Translations under genes and position numbers: made by a program
The notes under the pieces: model-generated
The model's database searches: none
What the model saw: only the letters and a program-made list of their open reading frames with translations
What the model was told of the DNA's origin: nothing
From: Pseudomonas pharyngis
GTDB lineage: Bacteria > Pseudomonadota > Gammaproteobacteria > Pseudomonadales > Pseudomonadaceae
Direction of reading: 5' to 3'
DNA length: 64,000 bases
Assembly: GCF_021602345.1 (NCBI RefSeq)
Contig: NZ_BQID01000010.1
Coordinates: forward strand, 186,001 to 250,000
Shown here: in pieces, positions 18,509-27,315 of the stretch
Numbering within the stretch: the first letter of the stretch is position 1
Layout of the letters: each line of letters starts with the position of its first letter

Positions 18509-20140
18509 TTATTTGACCTGCCCCAGATTGGCCTCACTCAAATCCAGTTCTCCCAACACTTCCCGTAAAACGTCATCACCAATCTGATGCTGACGACTGA
18601 GGCTGTACAACTCAAGGCGCTGCGCCCGCAATGCCTTGAGGCGCAAGCGGCGTTCAAGCAGATCCATCTGGAACGCCAATGCCTGGGCTTCGGCGGAATC
18701 GTTGAACACCTCCAGCTGATGGCGGTACTCGGACATGATCCGCGCCTTGAGTTCCGCCGCCAGCGCGGCTTGCGCGGCGTCCTGCGGGTTGACCTCTTCG
18801 ATTTCCAGCGCGTGAATCGCCGCTTCCGCCGTCTTGCGCCAGGCGTCACGGACTTCCTGACGACGCTTGTCGTCCGGGCTCTTTTCGATACCACGCAACA
18901 GCAATGGCAGCGCAATACACGCCGCCACCAGCGACAACAGAATTACCCCGGCGGCGATGAAGATCAGCAGGTCGCGCTCGGGAAACACCTCGCTGCCCAT
19001 CAGCATCGGCACCGACATCACACCCGCCAGGGTCACCGCACCGCGCACACCGCCAACGGTCAGCAACCAGCAGGAACGGGCGGTCGGCACTTGCGTCAGA
19101 TCACCCTTGCCGCGCAAGCGACGCAGCAGCACCGACAGCCGCCAGATGCTTTGCACCCAGATGAAGCGCAACAGCACCAGCGCCAGAAAGATCGCCACCA
19201 CATCGAGACAGCGATAGAACAGGGTCGGCCATAACGAGGTCTCGTGGCTGACCACCGCTTTAATGATGTCCGGCAGTTGCAGACCGAGCAGCAGGAAGAT
19301 CAGGCCGTTGAAGGCGAACTCCAGCAACGACCACACGCTGCGATTGAGCAACCGGGTGCTGGTCTGGCGCGGCAGCAGATCAAGCCAGCTCTGCATCATC
19401 CCCGCCGCCACTGCCGAAAGAATGCCCGACGCGCCGAGCCGTTCGGCCAGCACGTAAGCGGCGAATGGCAGCAGCAACATGAACACCACGTGGGTCGCCG
19501 GATCGTCCCAGCCCCGGGCGATCATCCAGGCGCGCAACCGGCCGACCAGCCAGCTCAGCGCCACCCCCACTGCCAGCCCGCCGACCGCGACCAGTACGAA
19601 GGTCAGGCTGGCGTTGGTCAGGGAAAACGCACCGGTGACCGCCGCGGCCAGGGCGAACTTGAACGTCACCAGGCCCGAAGCGTCATTCATCAGCGCCTCG
19701 CCCTGCAACATGTGCATCAATGGTGTGGGCAAGCGGTTCTGCGAAATGGCCGAGACGGCCACGGCATCCGTTGGCGACAGCACCGCCGCCAGCGCAAAGG
19801 CCACCGGTAAGGGAATCGTCGGCAGCAGCCAATGAATGAAGTAGCCCGCCCCGACCACGGTAAACAGCACCAACCCGACCGCCAGTGTCAGCACCGGCCC
19901 GCGCAGACGCCACAATTCCCGCTTGGGCATGCGCCAGCCATCGGAAAACAGCAGCGGTGGCAGGAACAGAAACAGGAACAGTTCCGGATCAAGGGCCACG
20001 TGCAGGCCGAGGGTCGGCCAGGCCAGCAAGGCACCGGCGGCGATCTGCACCAGTGGCAGCGGCAGCGGAATCACCCGTCCAATCAGGCGCGAGACACTGA
20101 CCAGCATCAGCAGAATCAGGACGGTATAAGCGGTTTGCAT
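18509..20140 (-). CDS. Na+/H+ antiporter, CPA1 family
   Basis: This 543-residue inner-membrane protein has about twelve hydrophobic segments up to roughly residue 400 and a charged cytoplasmic tail of about 130 residues. The family motifs SPTDAVAVSAI and EALMNDASGLVTF, which line the ion path in CPA1 exchangers, are present. It probably exports Na+ (or K+) against protons. The C-terminal tail is helical and rich in Ala, Glu, Leu and Arg, as in the YjcE/NhaP-type bacterial members. Exact ion preference cannot be read from sequence. Confidence 0.9.
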   Translation of the reverse strand: MQTAYTVLILLMLVSVSRLIGRVIPLPLPLVQIAAGALLAWPTLGLHVALDPELFLFLFLPPLLFSDGWRMPKRELWRLRGPVLTLAVGLVLFTVVGAGYFIHWLLPTIPLPVAFALAAVLSPTDAVAVSAISQNRLPTPLMHMLQGEALMNDASGLVTFKFALAAAVTGAFSLTNASLTFVLVAVGGLAVGVALSWLVGRLRAWMIARGWDDPATHVVFMLLLPFAAYVLAERLGASGILSAVAAGMMQSWLDLLPRQTSTRLLNRSVWSLLEFAFNGLIFLLLGLQLPDIIKAVVSHETSLWPTLFYRCLDVVAIFLALVLLRFIWVQSIWRLSVLLRRLRGKGDLTQVPTARSCWLLTVGGVRGAVTLAGVMSVPMLMGSEVFPERDLLIFIAAGVILLSLVAACIALPLLLRGIEKSPDDKRRQEVRDAWRKTAEAAIHALEIEEVNPQDAAQAALAAELKARIMSEYRHQLEVFNDSAEAQALAFQMDLLERRLRLKALRAQRLELYSLSRQHQIGDDVLREVLGELDLSEANLGQVK

Positions 20141-20321
20141 AAAGCGGAAATCCCGGACAATCGACAGCGTTGAACTGCCATATTAGCCGCTTAGGCTGTG
20201 CGTGGCCGTTGCACCTATGTCGCAGCCCCCTCAGCAAAAGCAACCTCGGCGCCGCGAAACCGTCTGGTCATGGCATAATCCGACACCATTTTTTTCCAGC
20301 ACCTGTAAAGGGGGCAATTCC

Positions 20322-20684
20322 TTGACCGTTTCAAGCAAAACGTTGCACCTTTTCGGCATCAAAGCCTGCGACACCATGAAAAAGGCGCGCACCTGGCTCG
20401 ATGAACACGCTGTCAGCTATGACTTCCACGATTACAAGACCGCCGGCATTGACCGCGAGCACCTGACCCAATGGTGCGACGAGCATGGCTGGCAAACGGT
20501 GTTGAACCGCGCAGGCACGACCTTTCGCAAACTCGACGACGAACGCAAAGCCGATCTCGACCAGTCGAAAGCCATCGAACTGATGCTCGCTCAACCCTCG
20601 ATGATCAAGCGCCCGGTGCTCGATCTCGGTGACCGAACCCTGATTGGCTTCAAGCCAGACATCTACGCGGCCGCGCTCAAGTAA
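20322..20684 (+). CDS. ArsC/Spx-family protein, YffB type
   Basis: This 120-residue thioredoxin-fold protein belongs to the ArsC/Spx/MgsR group (YffB branch). It has a single-cysteine active site in GIKACDTMKKARTWLDEH and the later basic segment IKRPVLDLG, where ArsC enzymes place a substrate arginine. I place the start at TTG (20322): AAAGGGGG lies seven bases upstream and no ATG or GTG fits the family N-terminus. It is 31 bases before dapD, so the two are likely co-transcribed, although no functional link is known. True arsenate reductase activity is doubtful. Confidence 0.85.
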   Translation: MTVSSKTLHLFGIKACDTMKKARTWLDEHAVSYDFHDYKTAGIDREHLTQWCDEHGWQTVLNRAGTTFRKLDDERKADLDQSKAIELMLAQPSMIKRPVLDLGDRTLIGFKPDIYAAALK

Positions 20685-20715
20685 GCAGCCCGTCACTTTT
20701 TGTAGAGGTATTCAC

Positions 20716-21750
20716 ATGTCCAACTCCCTGTTCAGTATTGCCTTCGGCGTCGGCACCCAGAACCGTCAAGGCGCGTGGCTGGAAGTGTTCTACGCCCAGC
20801 CGCTGTTGAACCCTTCGGCCGAACTGGTTGCCGCAGTTGCACCGATCCTCGGCTACACCGAAGGCAACCAGGCCATCACCTTCACCACCGCACAGGCTGC
20901 GCAACTGGCTGAAGCCGTGAAAGGCATCGACGCGGTACAAGGCAAGCTGCTGACCCGCCTGGCCGAAAGCCACAAGCCGCTGGTCGCGACCCTGCTGGCC
21001 GAAGACGCGCAACTGACTTCGACTCCTGAGGCTTACCTCAAGCTGCACCTGCTGTCCCATCGCCTGGTCAAGCCGCACGGCGTGAGCCTGGCCGGGATCT
21101 TCCCGCTGCTGCCGAACGTGGCCTGGACCAGCCAGGGCGCGATCGACCTGAGCGAACTGGCCGAGCTGCAACTCGAAGCCCGTCTGCGCGGCGAGCTGCT
21201 GGAAGTGTTCTCGGTGGACAAGTTCCCGAAAATGACCGACTACGTGGTACCGGCCGGCGTGCGTATCGCTGACGCCGCACGTCTGCGTCTGGGCGCCTAC
21301 GTGGGCGAAGGCACCACCGTGATGCACGAAGGTTTCATCAACTTCAACGCCGGCACCGAAGGCCCGGGCATGATCGAAGGCCGCGTCTCCGCTGGCGTCT
21401 TCGTCGGCAAGGGTTCGGACCTGGGCGGCGGCTGCTCGACCATGGGCACCCTGTCGGGCGGCGGCAACATCGTGATCAAGGTCGGCGAAGGCTGCCTGAT
21501 CGGCGCCAACGCCGGTATCGGTATCCCCCTGGGCGACCGCAACACCGTCGAGTCGGGCCTGTACGTGACCGCCGGCACCAAGGTCGCGCTGCTGGACGAG
21601 CACAACAACCTGGTCAAAGTGGTCAAGGCCCGTGAACTGGCCGGTCAGACCGATCTGCTGTTCCGTCGCAATTCGGAAACCGGTGCCGTGGAATGCAAAA
21701 CCCACAAATCGGCGATCGAACTGAACGAAGCACTGCACGCTCACAACTAA
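20716..21750 (+). CDS. dapD: Tetrahydrodipicolinate N-succinyltransferase
   Basis: DapD adds a succinyl group from succinyl-CoA to tetrahydrodipicolinate, opening the succinylase branch of DAP and lysine synthesis. The 344-residue protein is the long pseudomonad form: an extended N-terminal domain (1 to about 170) precedes the left-handed beta-helix (about 175-300, for example GVRIADAARLRLGAYVGEGT and GGGCSTMGTLSGGG). ATG at 20716 follows TAGAGGT. Downstream is a REPIN repeat, then csdA. Confidence 0.95.
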   Translation: MSNSLFSIAFGVGTQNRQGAWLEVFYAQPLLNPSAELVAAVAPILGYTEGNQAITFTTAQAAQLAEAVKGIDAVQGKLLTRLAESHKPLVATLLAEDAQLTSTPEAYLKLHLLSHRLVKPHGVSLAGIFPLLPNVAWTSQGAIDLSELAELQLEARLRGELLEVFSVDKFPKMTDYVVPAGVRIADAARLRLGAYVGEGTTVMHEGFINFNAGTEGPGMIEGRVSAGVFVGKGSDLGGGCSTMGTLSGGGNIVIKVGEGCLIGANAGIGIPLGDRNTVESGLYVTAGTKVALLDEHNNLVKVVKARELAGQTDLLFRRNSETGAVECKTHKSAIELNEALHAHN

Positions 21751-21765
21751 GCGCCGCTGTGACCT

Positions 21766-21859
21766 CCTGTGGGAGCGGGCTTGCTCGCGAAGACGGTGTG
21801 TCAGTCACCCTTCATTTTGACTGACACGACGCATTCGCGGGCAAGCCCGCTCCCACAGG
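21766..21859. repeat. REPIN (paired REP elements) between dapD and csdA
   Basis: Two oppositely oriented copies of a REP sequence (CCTGTGGGAGCGGGCTTGCT and its inverse) flank an inner inverted repeat (GTGTCAGTCA and TGACTGACAC). The whole 94-base unit can fold into one long hairpin, the standard REPIN form in P. fluorescens. It probably also acts as the dapD transcript end. Confidence 0.9.
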
Positions 21860-21903
21860 GTTCGGCGTTAACCCGCCCATCTTCACCAGGGCTTGAAACC
21901 GTG

Positions 21904-23106
21904 ATGATTCCCTCCCCCTGGCGCGCCGATTTCCCGGCCATCGCCGCCCTGCAACGACAAGACCAGACCTATCTGGACAACGCCGCCACCACGCAAAAAC
22001 CCCAGGCCCTGCTCGACGCGCTGGCGCATTACTACGCCAATGGCGCGGCCAACGTGCATCGTGCCCAGCATCTGCCCGGCGCCCACGCCACGCAGGCGTT
22101 CGAGGACAGCCGCCTGAAGGTCGCCCAGTGGCTGAATGCCGGTGACAGCGGGCGGATCATCTTCACCCACGGCGCCACCAGCGCGCTGAATCTCCTGGCT
22201 TACGGCCTGGAACATCTTTTCCTTCCAGGCGATGAAATTGTCATCAGCGCCCTGGAGCATCACGCCAATCTGCTGCCGTGGCAGCAACTGGCACAACGTC
22301 GCGACCTGAAACTGGTGATCCTGCCGCTGGACGATGACGGGGTCATCGACCTCGCTGCTGCCGTTCACCTGATCGGTCCGCGCACTCGCTTGCTGGCGGT
22401 CAGCCAGTTGTCCAACGTACTGGGCGCCTGGCAACCGTTGCCGGCGTTGCTGGCGATGGCCAAGGCGCACAACGCGCTGACCGTGGTCGATGGCGCTCAA
22501 GGCGTGGTTCACGGCCGGCATGACGTGCAGGCGCTCGGTTGCGACTTTTACGTGTTTTCCAGCCACAAGTTGTACGGTCCCGATGGCCTTGGCGTGCTGT
22601 TCGGGCGCAACGCCGCGCTCGAACAACTGCGCCCGTGGCAGTTCGGTGGCGAAATGGTGCTGGAAGCCAATTATCACGAGGCGCGTTTCCGCCCGGCGCC
22701 ACTGGGCTTCGAAGCGGGAACGCCGCCGATTGCCAGCGTGATCGGCCTCGGCGCGACCCTCGATTATCTGGCCGGCCTGGATCAGGACGCCGTGCCCGCC
22801 CACGAAGCCGCGCTGCACGATTACCTGTTACGCGGTCTCGCCGCCCGCAATGGCATTCGTCTGCTGGGCAAGCCGCAACTGGCGCTGGCCAGTTTTGTCG
22901 TCGAAGGCGTGCACAACGCCGATCTGGCGCACTTGCTGACCGAACAGGGCATCGCCGTGCGTGCCGGGCATCACTGCGCGATGCCGTTGCTCAAGCGTTT
23001 CGAACTGGCCGGGGCGATTCGCGTGTCGCTGGCGCTGTACAACGATTCCGAAGATCTGGAGCGGTTCTTTGAAGCGCTGGATCAGGCGCTGGAGCTGTTG
23101 CGATGA
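21904..23106 (+). CDS. csdA: Cysteine desulfurase CsdA (SufS-like, class II)
   Basis: CsdA is a PLP enzyme that takes sulfur from cysteine as an enzyme-bound persulfide. The 400-residue protein has the N-terminal TYLDNAATTQKP, the PLP lysine at residue 222 in FSSHKLYGPDGLGVLFG, and the persulfide cysteine at residue 358 in AGHHCAMPLLKRF. The short loop around that cysteine is that of group II enzymes (SufS/CsdA), which need a SufE-type partner; that partner is the next gene. I prefer ATG 21904 over the GTG at 21901. Confidence 0.93.
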   Translation: MIPSPWRADFPAIAALQRQDQTYLDNAATTQKPQALLDALAHYYANGAANVHRAQHLPGAHATQAFEDSRLKVAQWLNAGDSGRIIFTHGATSALNLLAYGLEHLFLPGDEIVISALEHHANLLPWQQLAQRRDLKLVILPLDDDGVIDLAAAVHLIGPRTRLLAVSQLSNVLGAWQPLPALLAMAKAHNALTVVDGAQGVVHGRHDVQALGCDFYVFSSHKLYGPDGLGVLFGRNAALEQLRPWQFGGEMVLEANYHEARFRPAPLGFEAGTPPIASVIGLGATLDYLAGLDQDAVPAHEAALHDYLLRGLAARNGIRLLGKPQLALASFVVEGVHNADLAHLLTEQGIAVRAGHHCAMPLLKRFELAGAIRVSLALYNDSEDLERFFEALDQALELLR

Positions 23107-23507
23107 GCCTGCCGGTCGAGGCCGCCGAGGCGCTGCAAACATTTCAGAACGCCGCCGGCTGGGAACAGCGGGCGCGGCTGTTGATGCAATTTGGTGACCG
23201 CCTGCCGCCGTTGGGCGATGCGGACAAGTGCGAGGCCAACCGCGTGCACGGCTGTGAAAGTCAGGTGTGGCTGGTTGGCGAATTGCGCGGCGGCCGCTGG
23301 CAGTTCGCAGCCAGTAGCGATGCGCGGATGATTCGCGGGTTGGTGGCGTTGTTGCTGTTACGGGTCAACGGTTTGGCCGCGGACGAGTTGCAGCAGGTGG
23401 ATCTGCCGGACTGGTTCAATCAGTTGGGACTGTCGCGGCAGTTGTCGCCTTCGCGCAGCAATGGCTTGAATGCCGTGCTGCAGCGGATGAACGAGCTGGC
23501 GCAGTAA
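23103..23507 (+). CDS. csdE: Sulfur acceptor protein CsdE (SufE family)
   Basis: This 134-residue SufE-fold protein accepts the persulfide from CsdA. Its acceptor cysteine is Cys51 in VHGCESQVWL, the same position as in the SufE family. It overlaps csdA by four bases (ATGA), so production of the two is coupled. With tcdA next to it, the set matches the CSD sulfur-transfer group of E. coli. Confidence 0.93.
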   Translation: MSLPVEAAEALQTFQNAAGWEQRARLLMQFGDRLPPLGDADKCEANRVHGCESQVWLVGELRGGRWQFAASSDARMIRGLVALLLLRVNGLAADELQQVDLPDWFNQLGLSRQLSPSRSNGLNAVLQRMNELAQ

Positions 23508-23508
23508 A

Positions 23509-23527
23509 AGGGCTGCTGGGCAGCCCT
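23509..23527. terminator. Terminator between convergent csdE and tcdA
   Basis: An 8-bp stem (AGGGCTGC and GCAGCCCT) with loop TGG sits between two convergent stops, one base after the csdE stop. The flanking T/A tracts are short. It may serve both genes. Confidence 0.6.
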
Positions 23528-23532
23528 ATGCT

Positions 23533-24345
23533 TCAGGCCTGAGACTTGACCCGATCCGCCGGGCGCCGAACGCCCGCCACAATCTTGTCCACAGCCTTGG
23601 TCGCCGCGACCATGCCGAACGTCGCCGTCACCATCATCACCGCGCCAAATCCGCCGGCGCAGTCCAGCTTCACGCCGTCGCCGACAAAACTCTTCTGCAG
23701 GCAAATGCTGCCGTCCGGTTTCGGATAGCGCAGCTGTTCGGTGGAGAACACGCACGGCACGCTGTAATGGCGGGTCACTGTGCGCGAGAAGCCGTAGTCA
23801 CGACGCAGCGTCGAGCGCACTTTCGAGGCCAGCGGGTCGTTGAAGGTGCGGTTGAGGTCGCAGACCTGAATCAACGTTGGATCGATCTGTCCGCCAGCTC
23901 CACCGGTGGTGATGATCTGAATCTTGCGGCGCTTGCACCAGGCGATCAGCGCAGCCTTGGCGTTGACGGCGTCGATGCAGTCGATCACGCAGTCGATATT
24001 CGGCGTGATGTATTCGGCCATGGTGTCGCGGGTAACGAAGTCCGCCACGGCGTGCACCTTGCAGTCCGGGTTGATCCCGCGCAGACGCTCGGCCATCACC
24101 TCGACCTTGGGTTTGCCGACGGTGCTGTCGAGCGCGTGCAACTGGCGGTTGGCGTTGCTGACGCAGACGTCGTCGAGGTCGAAAAGGGAAATCTCGCCCA
24201 CCCCGCAACGGGCCATGGCTTCCGCCGCCCAGGAACCGACGCCGCCGACGCCGACAATCGCCACATGGGCTGCACGCAGGCGATCGAGGCCCTCGATGCC
24301 ATACAAACGGGCGATGCCTGCAAACCGCGGATCTTCTGTACTCAT
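23533..24345 (-). CDS. tcdA: tRNA threonylcarbamoyladenosine dehydratase
   Basis: TcdA (CsdL) uses ATP to cyclise t6A37 of tRNA to ct6A. The 270-residue protein is an E1/ThiF-like enzyme with the nucleotide-binding motif GVGGVGSWAAEAMARCGVG followed by LFDLDDVCVSNANRQ, and cysteine-containing GGAGG and CVFSTEQ segments. I chose ATG at 24345 (MSTEDPRF) since AGGG lies eight bases upstream; an ATG at 24351 is too close to it. It is convergent with csdE, whose sulfur relay partner CsdA is known to interact with it in E. coli. tsaB, of the upstream t6A pathway, is at 45322. Confidence 0.93.
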   Translation of the reverse strand: MSTEDPRFAGIARLYGIEGLDRLRAAHVAIVGVGGVGSWAAEAMARCGVGEISLFDLDDVCVSNANRQLHALDSTVGKPKVEVMAERLRGINPDCKVHAVADFVTRDTMAEYITPNIDCVIDCIDAVNAKAALIAWCKRRKIQIITTGGAGGQIDPTLIQVCDLNRTFNDPLASKVRSTLRRDYGFSRTVTRHYSVPCVFSTEQLRYPKPDGSICLQKSFVGDGVKLDCAGGFGAVMMVTATFGMVAATKAVDKIVAGVRRPADRVKSQA

Positions 24346-24371
24346 GACCATTACCCTGAAAACCGGCGCGC

Positions 24372-24377
24372 ATTATA
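24372..24377 (-). promoter_or_regulatory. Candidate -10 box of tcdA
   Basis: A perfect TATAAT on the minus strand lies 27 bases before the tcdA ATG. No convincing -35 box stands 16-18 bases upstream, so the call rests on the -10 alone. The rest of the divergent gap up to 24625 shows no other clear element. Confidence 0.4.
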
Positions 24378-24625
24378 GGGCCGTCGGCGGCCAAGAGCAT
24401 CTTTGCGCTATGAACGGCGAACGCGCCTGCTTTAATTGAAGCTGTACGTAACAAAGATTTGTCTTACACGCTGAAACGAAAGAACTTAAGTCAGGTTGGA
24501 TTGCCCAACATCCGGCATTTCCCTGTCTCTTGTAGGACTCGGCGAACTGCCGGTGTAGGATGCGCGCCCTCCTGGCGTCAACCAGCCGACCCTTCGTTCC
24601 ACAGCCTTTGGAACCCGACACAGCT

Positions 24626-27217
24626 ATGTCATCGCGTAAATTTGGACTCAACCTGGTGGTGGTTCTGGCAATCGCCGCCCTGTTCACCGGTTTCTGGGCG
24701 CTGATCAACCGCCCCGTCTCCGCGCCGAACTGGCCGGAGCAGATCTCCGGTTTCTCCTATTCACCGTTCCAGCAGGGACAGTTCCCACAGAAGGATCAGT
24801 ATCCGACCGACGATGAAATGCGCCGCGACCTGGAGATCATGAGCAAGCTGACGGACAACATCCGCATCTACTCGGTCGACGGTTCCCTGCAGGACATCCC
24901 GAAACTGGCGGAAGAATTCGGTCTGCGCGTGACCCTGGGGATCTGGATCAGCCCCGACCAGGAGCGCAACGAGCGGGAGATCGCTAAAGCTATCGAGTTG
25001 GCCAACTCTTCGCGCAGTGTGGTTCGCGTGGTGGTCGGCAACGAAGCACTGTTCCGGGAGGAAATCACGCCTGAGGCCCTGATCGTCCTGCTGGATCGTG
25101 TCCGTGCAGCGGTGAAGGTACCGGTCACCACCTCCGAACAATGGCATATCTGGGAGAAATACCCGCAACTGGCCAAACACGTCGACCTGATTGCCGCCCA
25201 CGTTCTGCCCTACTGGGAATTCATTCCGGTGGACAAGGCCGGGCAGTTCGTTTTCGACCGCGCCCGCGACCTGAAAAAGATGTTCCCGAAAAAGCCGCTG
25301 CTGCTGTCCGAAGTGGGCTGGCCGAGCAACGGCCGCATGCGCGGTGGCGCCGATGCGTCGCCGGCGGATCAGGCGATCTACCTGCGCACACTGGTCAACA
25401 AGCTCAACCGCCAGGGCTTCAACTACTTCGTGATCGAAGCGTTTGACCAGCCGTGGAAGGCCAGCGACGAAGGTTCGGTTGGCGCCTACTGGGGCGTGTT
25501 CAACGCCGCGCGCCAGCAGAAATTCAACTTCGAAGGCCCGGTGGTGGCGATCCCGCAATGGCGCGTGCTGGCCATCGGTTCGGTGGTGCTGGCGCTGTTG
25601 TCGCTGACCCTGCTGATGATCGACGGCTCGGCCCTGCGTCAGCGCGGCCGTACCTTCCTGACCTTTATCGCGTTCCTCTGCGGTTCGGTGCTGGTGTGGA
25701 TCGGCTACGACTACAGCCAGCAATACAGCACGTGGTTCAGCCTGACGGTGGGCTTCCTGCTGGCGCTCGGTGCGCTCGGGGTGTTCATCGTGTTGCTGAC
25801 CGAGGCCCACGAACTGGCCGAAGCGGTGTGGATTCACAAACGCCGGCGTGAATTCCTGCCGGTGGTCGGCGATTCTGATTACCGCCCGAAAGTTTCGATC
25901 CACGTGCCCTGCTACAACGAGCCGCCGGAGATGGTCAAACAGACCCTCAACGCCCTGGCCAACCTCGACTATCCGGACTTCGAAGTCCTGATCATCGACA
26001 ACAACACCAAGGACCCGGCGGTCTGGGAACCGGTGCGCGACTACTGCGAAACCCTCGGCCCGCGCTTCAAGTTCTTCCACGTCTCGCCCCTGGCCGGTTT
26101 CAAGGGCGGCGCGCTGAACTACCTGATCCCGCACACCGCCAAGGACGCCGAAGTGATCGCGGTGATCGACTCCGACTACTGCGTGCACCCGAACTGGCTC
26201 AAGCACATGGTGCCGCACTTCGCCGACCCGAAAATCGCCGTGGTGCAGTCGCCGCAGGATTATCGCGACCAGAACGAAAGCACCTTCAAAAAGCTCTGCT
26301 ACGCCGAATACAAAGGCTTCTTCCACATCGGTATGGTCACCCGCAACGACCGCGACGCGATCATCCAGCACGGCACCATGACCATGACCCGTCGTTCGGT
26401 TCTGGAAGAACTGGGCTGGGCCGACTGGTGCATCTGTGAAGACGCCGAACTCGGTCTGCGGGTATTCGAGAAAGGCCTGTCGGCGGCGTATTACCACGAC
26501 AGTTACGGCAAGGGTCTGATGCCGGACACCTTCATCGACTTCAAGAAACAGCGTTTCCGCTGGGCCTACGGTGCGATCCAGATCATCAAGCGTCACACCC
26601 GCAGCCTGCTGCGCGGCAAAGACACCGAGCTGACTCGCGGCCAGCGTTACCACTTCCTCGCAGGCTGGCTGCCTTGGGTGGCGGACGGCATGAACATCTT
26701 CTTCACCGTCGGCGCGCTGTTGTGGTCGGCGGCGATGATTATCGTGCCGCAGCGGGTCGACCCACCGCTGCTGATCTTCGCGATCCCGCCGTTGGCGCTG
26801 TTCGTGTTCAAGGTCGGCAAGATCATCTTCCTCTACCGTCGCGCCGTGGGCGTGAACCTCAAGGATGCATTCTGCGCGGCACTGGCCGGTCTGGCGTTGT
26901 CGCACACCATCGCCAAAGCGGTGCTGTACGGCTTCTTCACCAGCAGCATTCCGTTCTTCCGCACCCCGAAAAACGCCGACAACCATGGCTTCTGGGTGGC
27001 GATTTCCGAAGCCCGGGAAGAGCTGTTCATCATGCTGCTGTTGTGGGGCGCGGCGCTGGGGATCTTCCTGGTGCAGGGCATTCCGAGCAACGACATGCGC
27101 TTCTGGGTGGCCATGTTGCTGGTGCAGTCGCTGCCGTACGTGGCGGCGCTGATCATGGCGTTCCTGTCGTCGCTGCCAAAACCTGCGGCTGCGCCTGAAC
27201 CGGCACCGGTGGTCTAA
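24626..27217 (+). CDS. ndvB: Beta-glucan synthase with GH17 and GT2 domains (NdvB-like)
   Basis: This 863-residue membrane protein joins two enzymes. After an N-terminal membrane segment (about residues 8-28) comes a glycoside hydrolase family 17 domain (about 35-300) with acid/base E140 in VVGNEALF and nucleophile E229 in LLSEVGWPSNG. Several membrane spans follow, then a family 2 glycosyltransferase (about 430-690) with VPCYNEPPEMV, DSD at 515-517, CEDAELGLRVF and QRFRW at 642-646, and more spans. Pseudomonad NdvB homologues of this build make cyclic beta-(1,3)-glucans, with the GH17 part acting as a periplasmic transglycosylase. The start at ATG 24626 gives the family N-terminus MSSRKFGLNLVV. 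Gene name is by homology. Confidence 0.85.
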   Translation: MSSRKFGLNLVVVLAIAALFTGFWALINRPVSAPNWPEQISGFSYSPFQQGQFPQKDQYPTDDEMRRDLEIMSKLTDNIRIYSVDGSLQDIPKLAEEFGLRVTLGIWISPDQERNEREIAKAIELANSSRSVVRVVVGNEALFREEITPEALIVLLDRVRAAVKVPVTTSEQWHIWEKYPQLAKHVDLIAAHVLPYWEFIPVDKAGQFVFDRARDLKKMFPKKPLLLSEVGWPSNGRMRGGADASPADQAIYLRTLVNKLNRQGFNYFVIEAFDQPWKASDEGSVGAYWGVFNAARQQKFNFEGPVVAIPQWRVLAIGSVVLALLSLTLLMIDGSALRQRGRTFLTFIAFLCGSVLVWIGYDYSQQYSTWFSLTVGFLLALGALGVFIVLLTEAHELAEAVWIHKRRREFLPVVGDSDYRPKVSIHVPCYNEPPEMVKQTLNALANLDYPDFEVLIIDNNTKDPAVWEPVRDYCETLGPRFKFFHVSPLAGFKGGALNYLIPHTAKDAEVIAVIDSDYCVHPNWLKHMVPHFADPKIAVVQSPQDYRDQNESTFKKLCYAEYKGFFHIGMVTRNDRDAIIQHGTMTMTRRSVLEELGWADWCICEDAELGLRVFEKGLSAAYYHDSYGKGLMPDTFIDFKKQRFRWAYGAIQIIKRHTRSLLRGKDTELTRGQRYHFLAGWLPWVADGMNIFFTVGALLWSAAMIIVPQRVDPPLLIFAIPPLALFVFKVGKIIFLYRRAVGVNLKDAFCAALAGLALSHTIAKAVLYGFFTSSIPFFRTPKNADNHGFWVAISEAREELFIMLLLWGAALGIFLVQGIPSNDMRFWVAMLLVQSLPYVAALIMAFLSSLPKPAAAPEPAPVV

Positions 27218-27234
27218 ATCCTCACCGATGCACT

Positions 27235-27261
27235 AAACGGCGGCCAATGGTCGCCGTTTTG
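27235..27261 (+). terminator. Intrinsic terminator after ndvB
   Basis: An 11-bp stem (AAACGGCGGCC and GGTCGCCGTTT, one G-T pair) with a three-base loop ends in TTTT. It lies 17 bases after the stop and closes the ndvB-like transcript before dapE. Confidence 0.8.
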
Positions 27262-27315
27262 CTTTAAGATAACCGCCATTTTGCGCGCCTTGCCCCCCAG
27301 CTTTCGGAGTTTTCC

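Noticed and set aside
24761-26986. A 741-codon minus-strand frame opposite the glucan synthase
   Set aside because: Shadow frame; the plus strand has intact GH17 and GT2 motifs.
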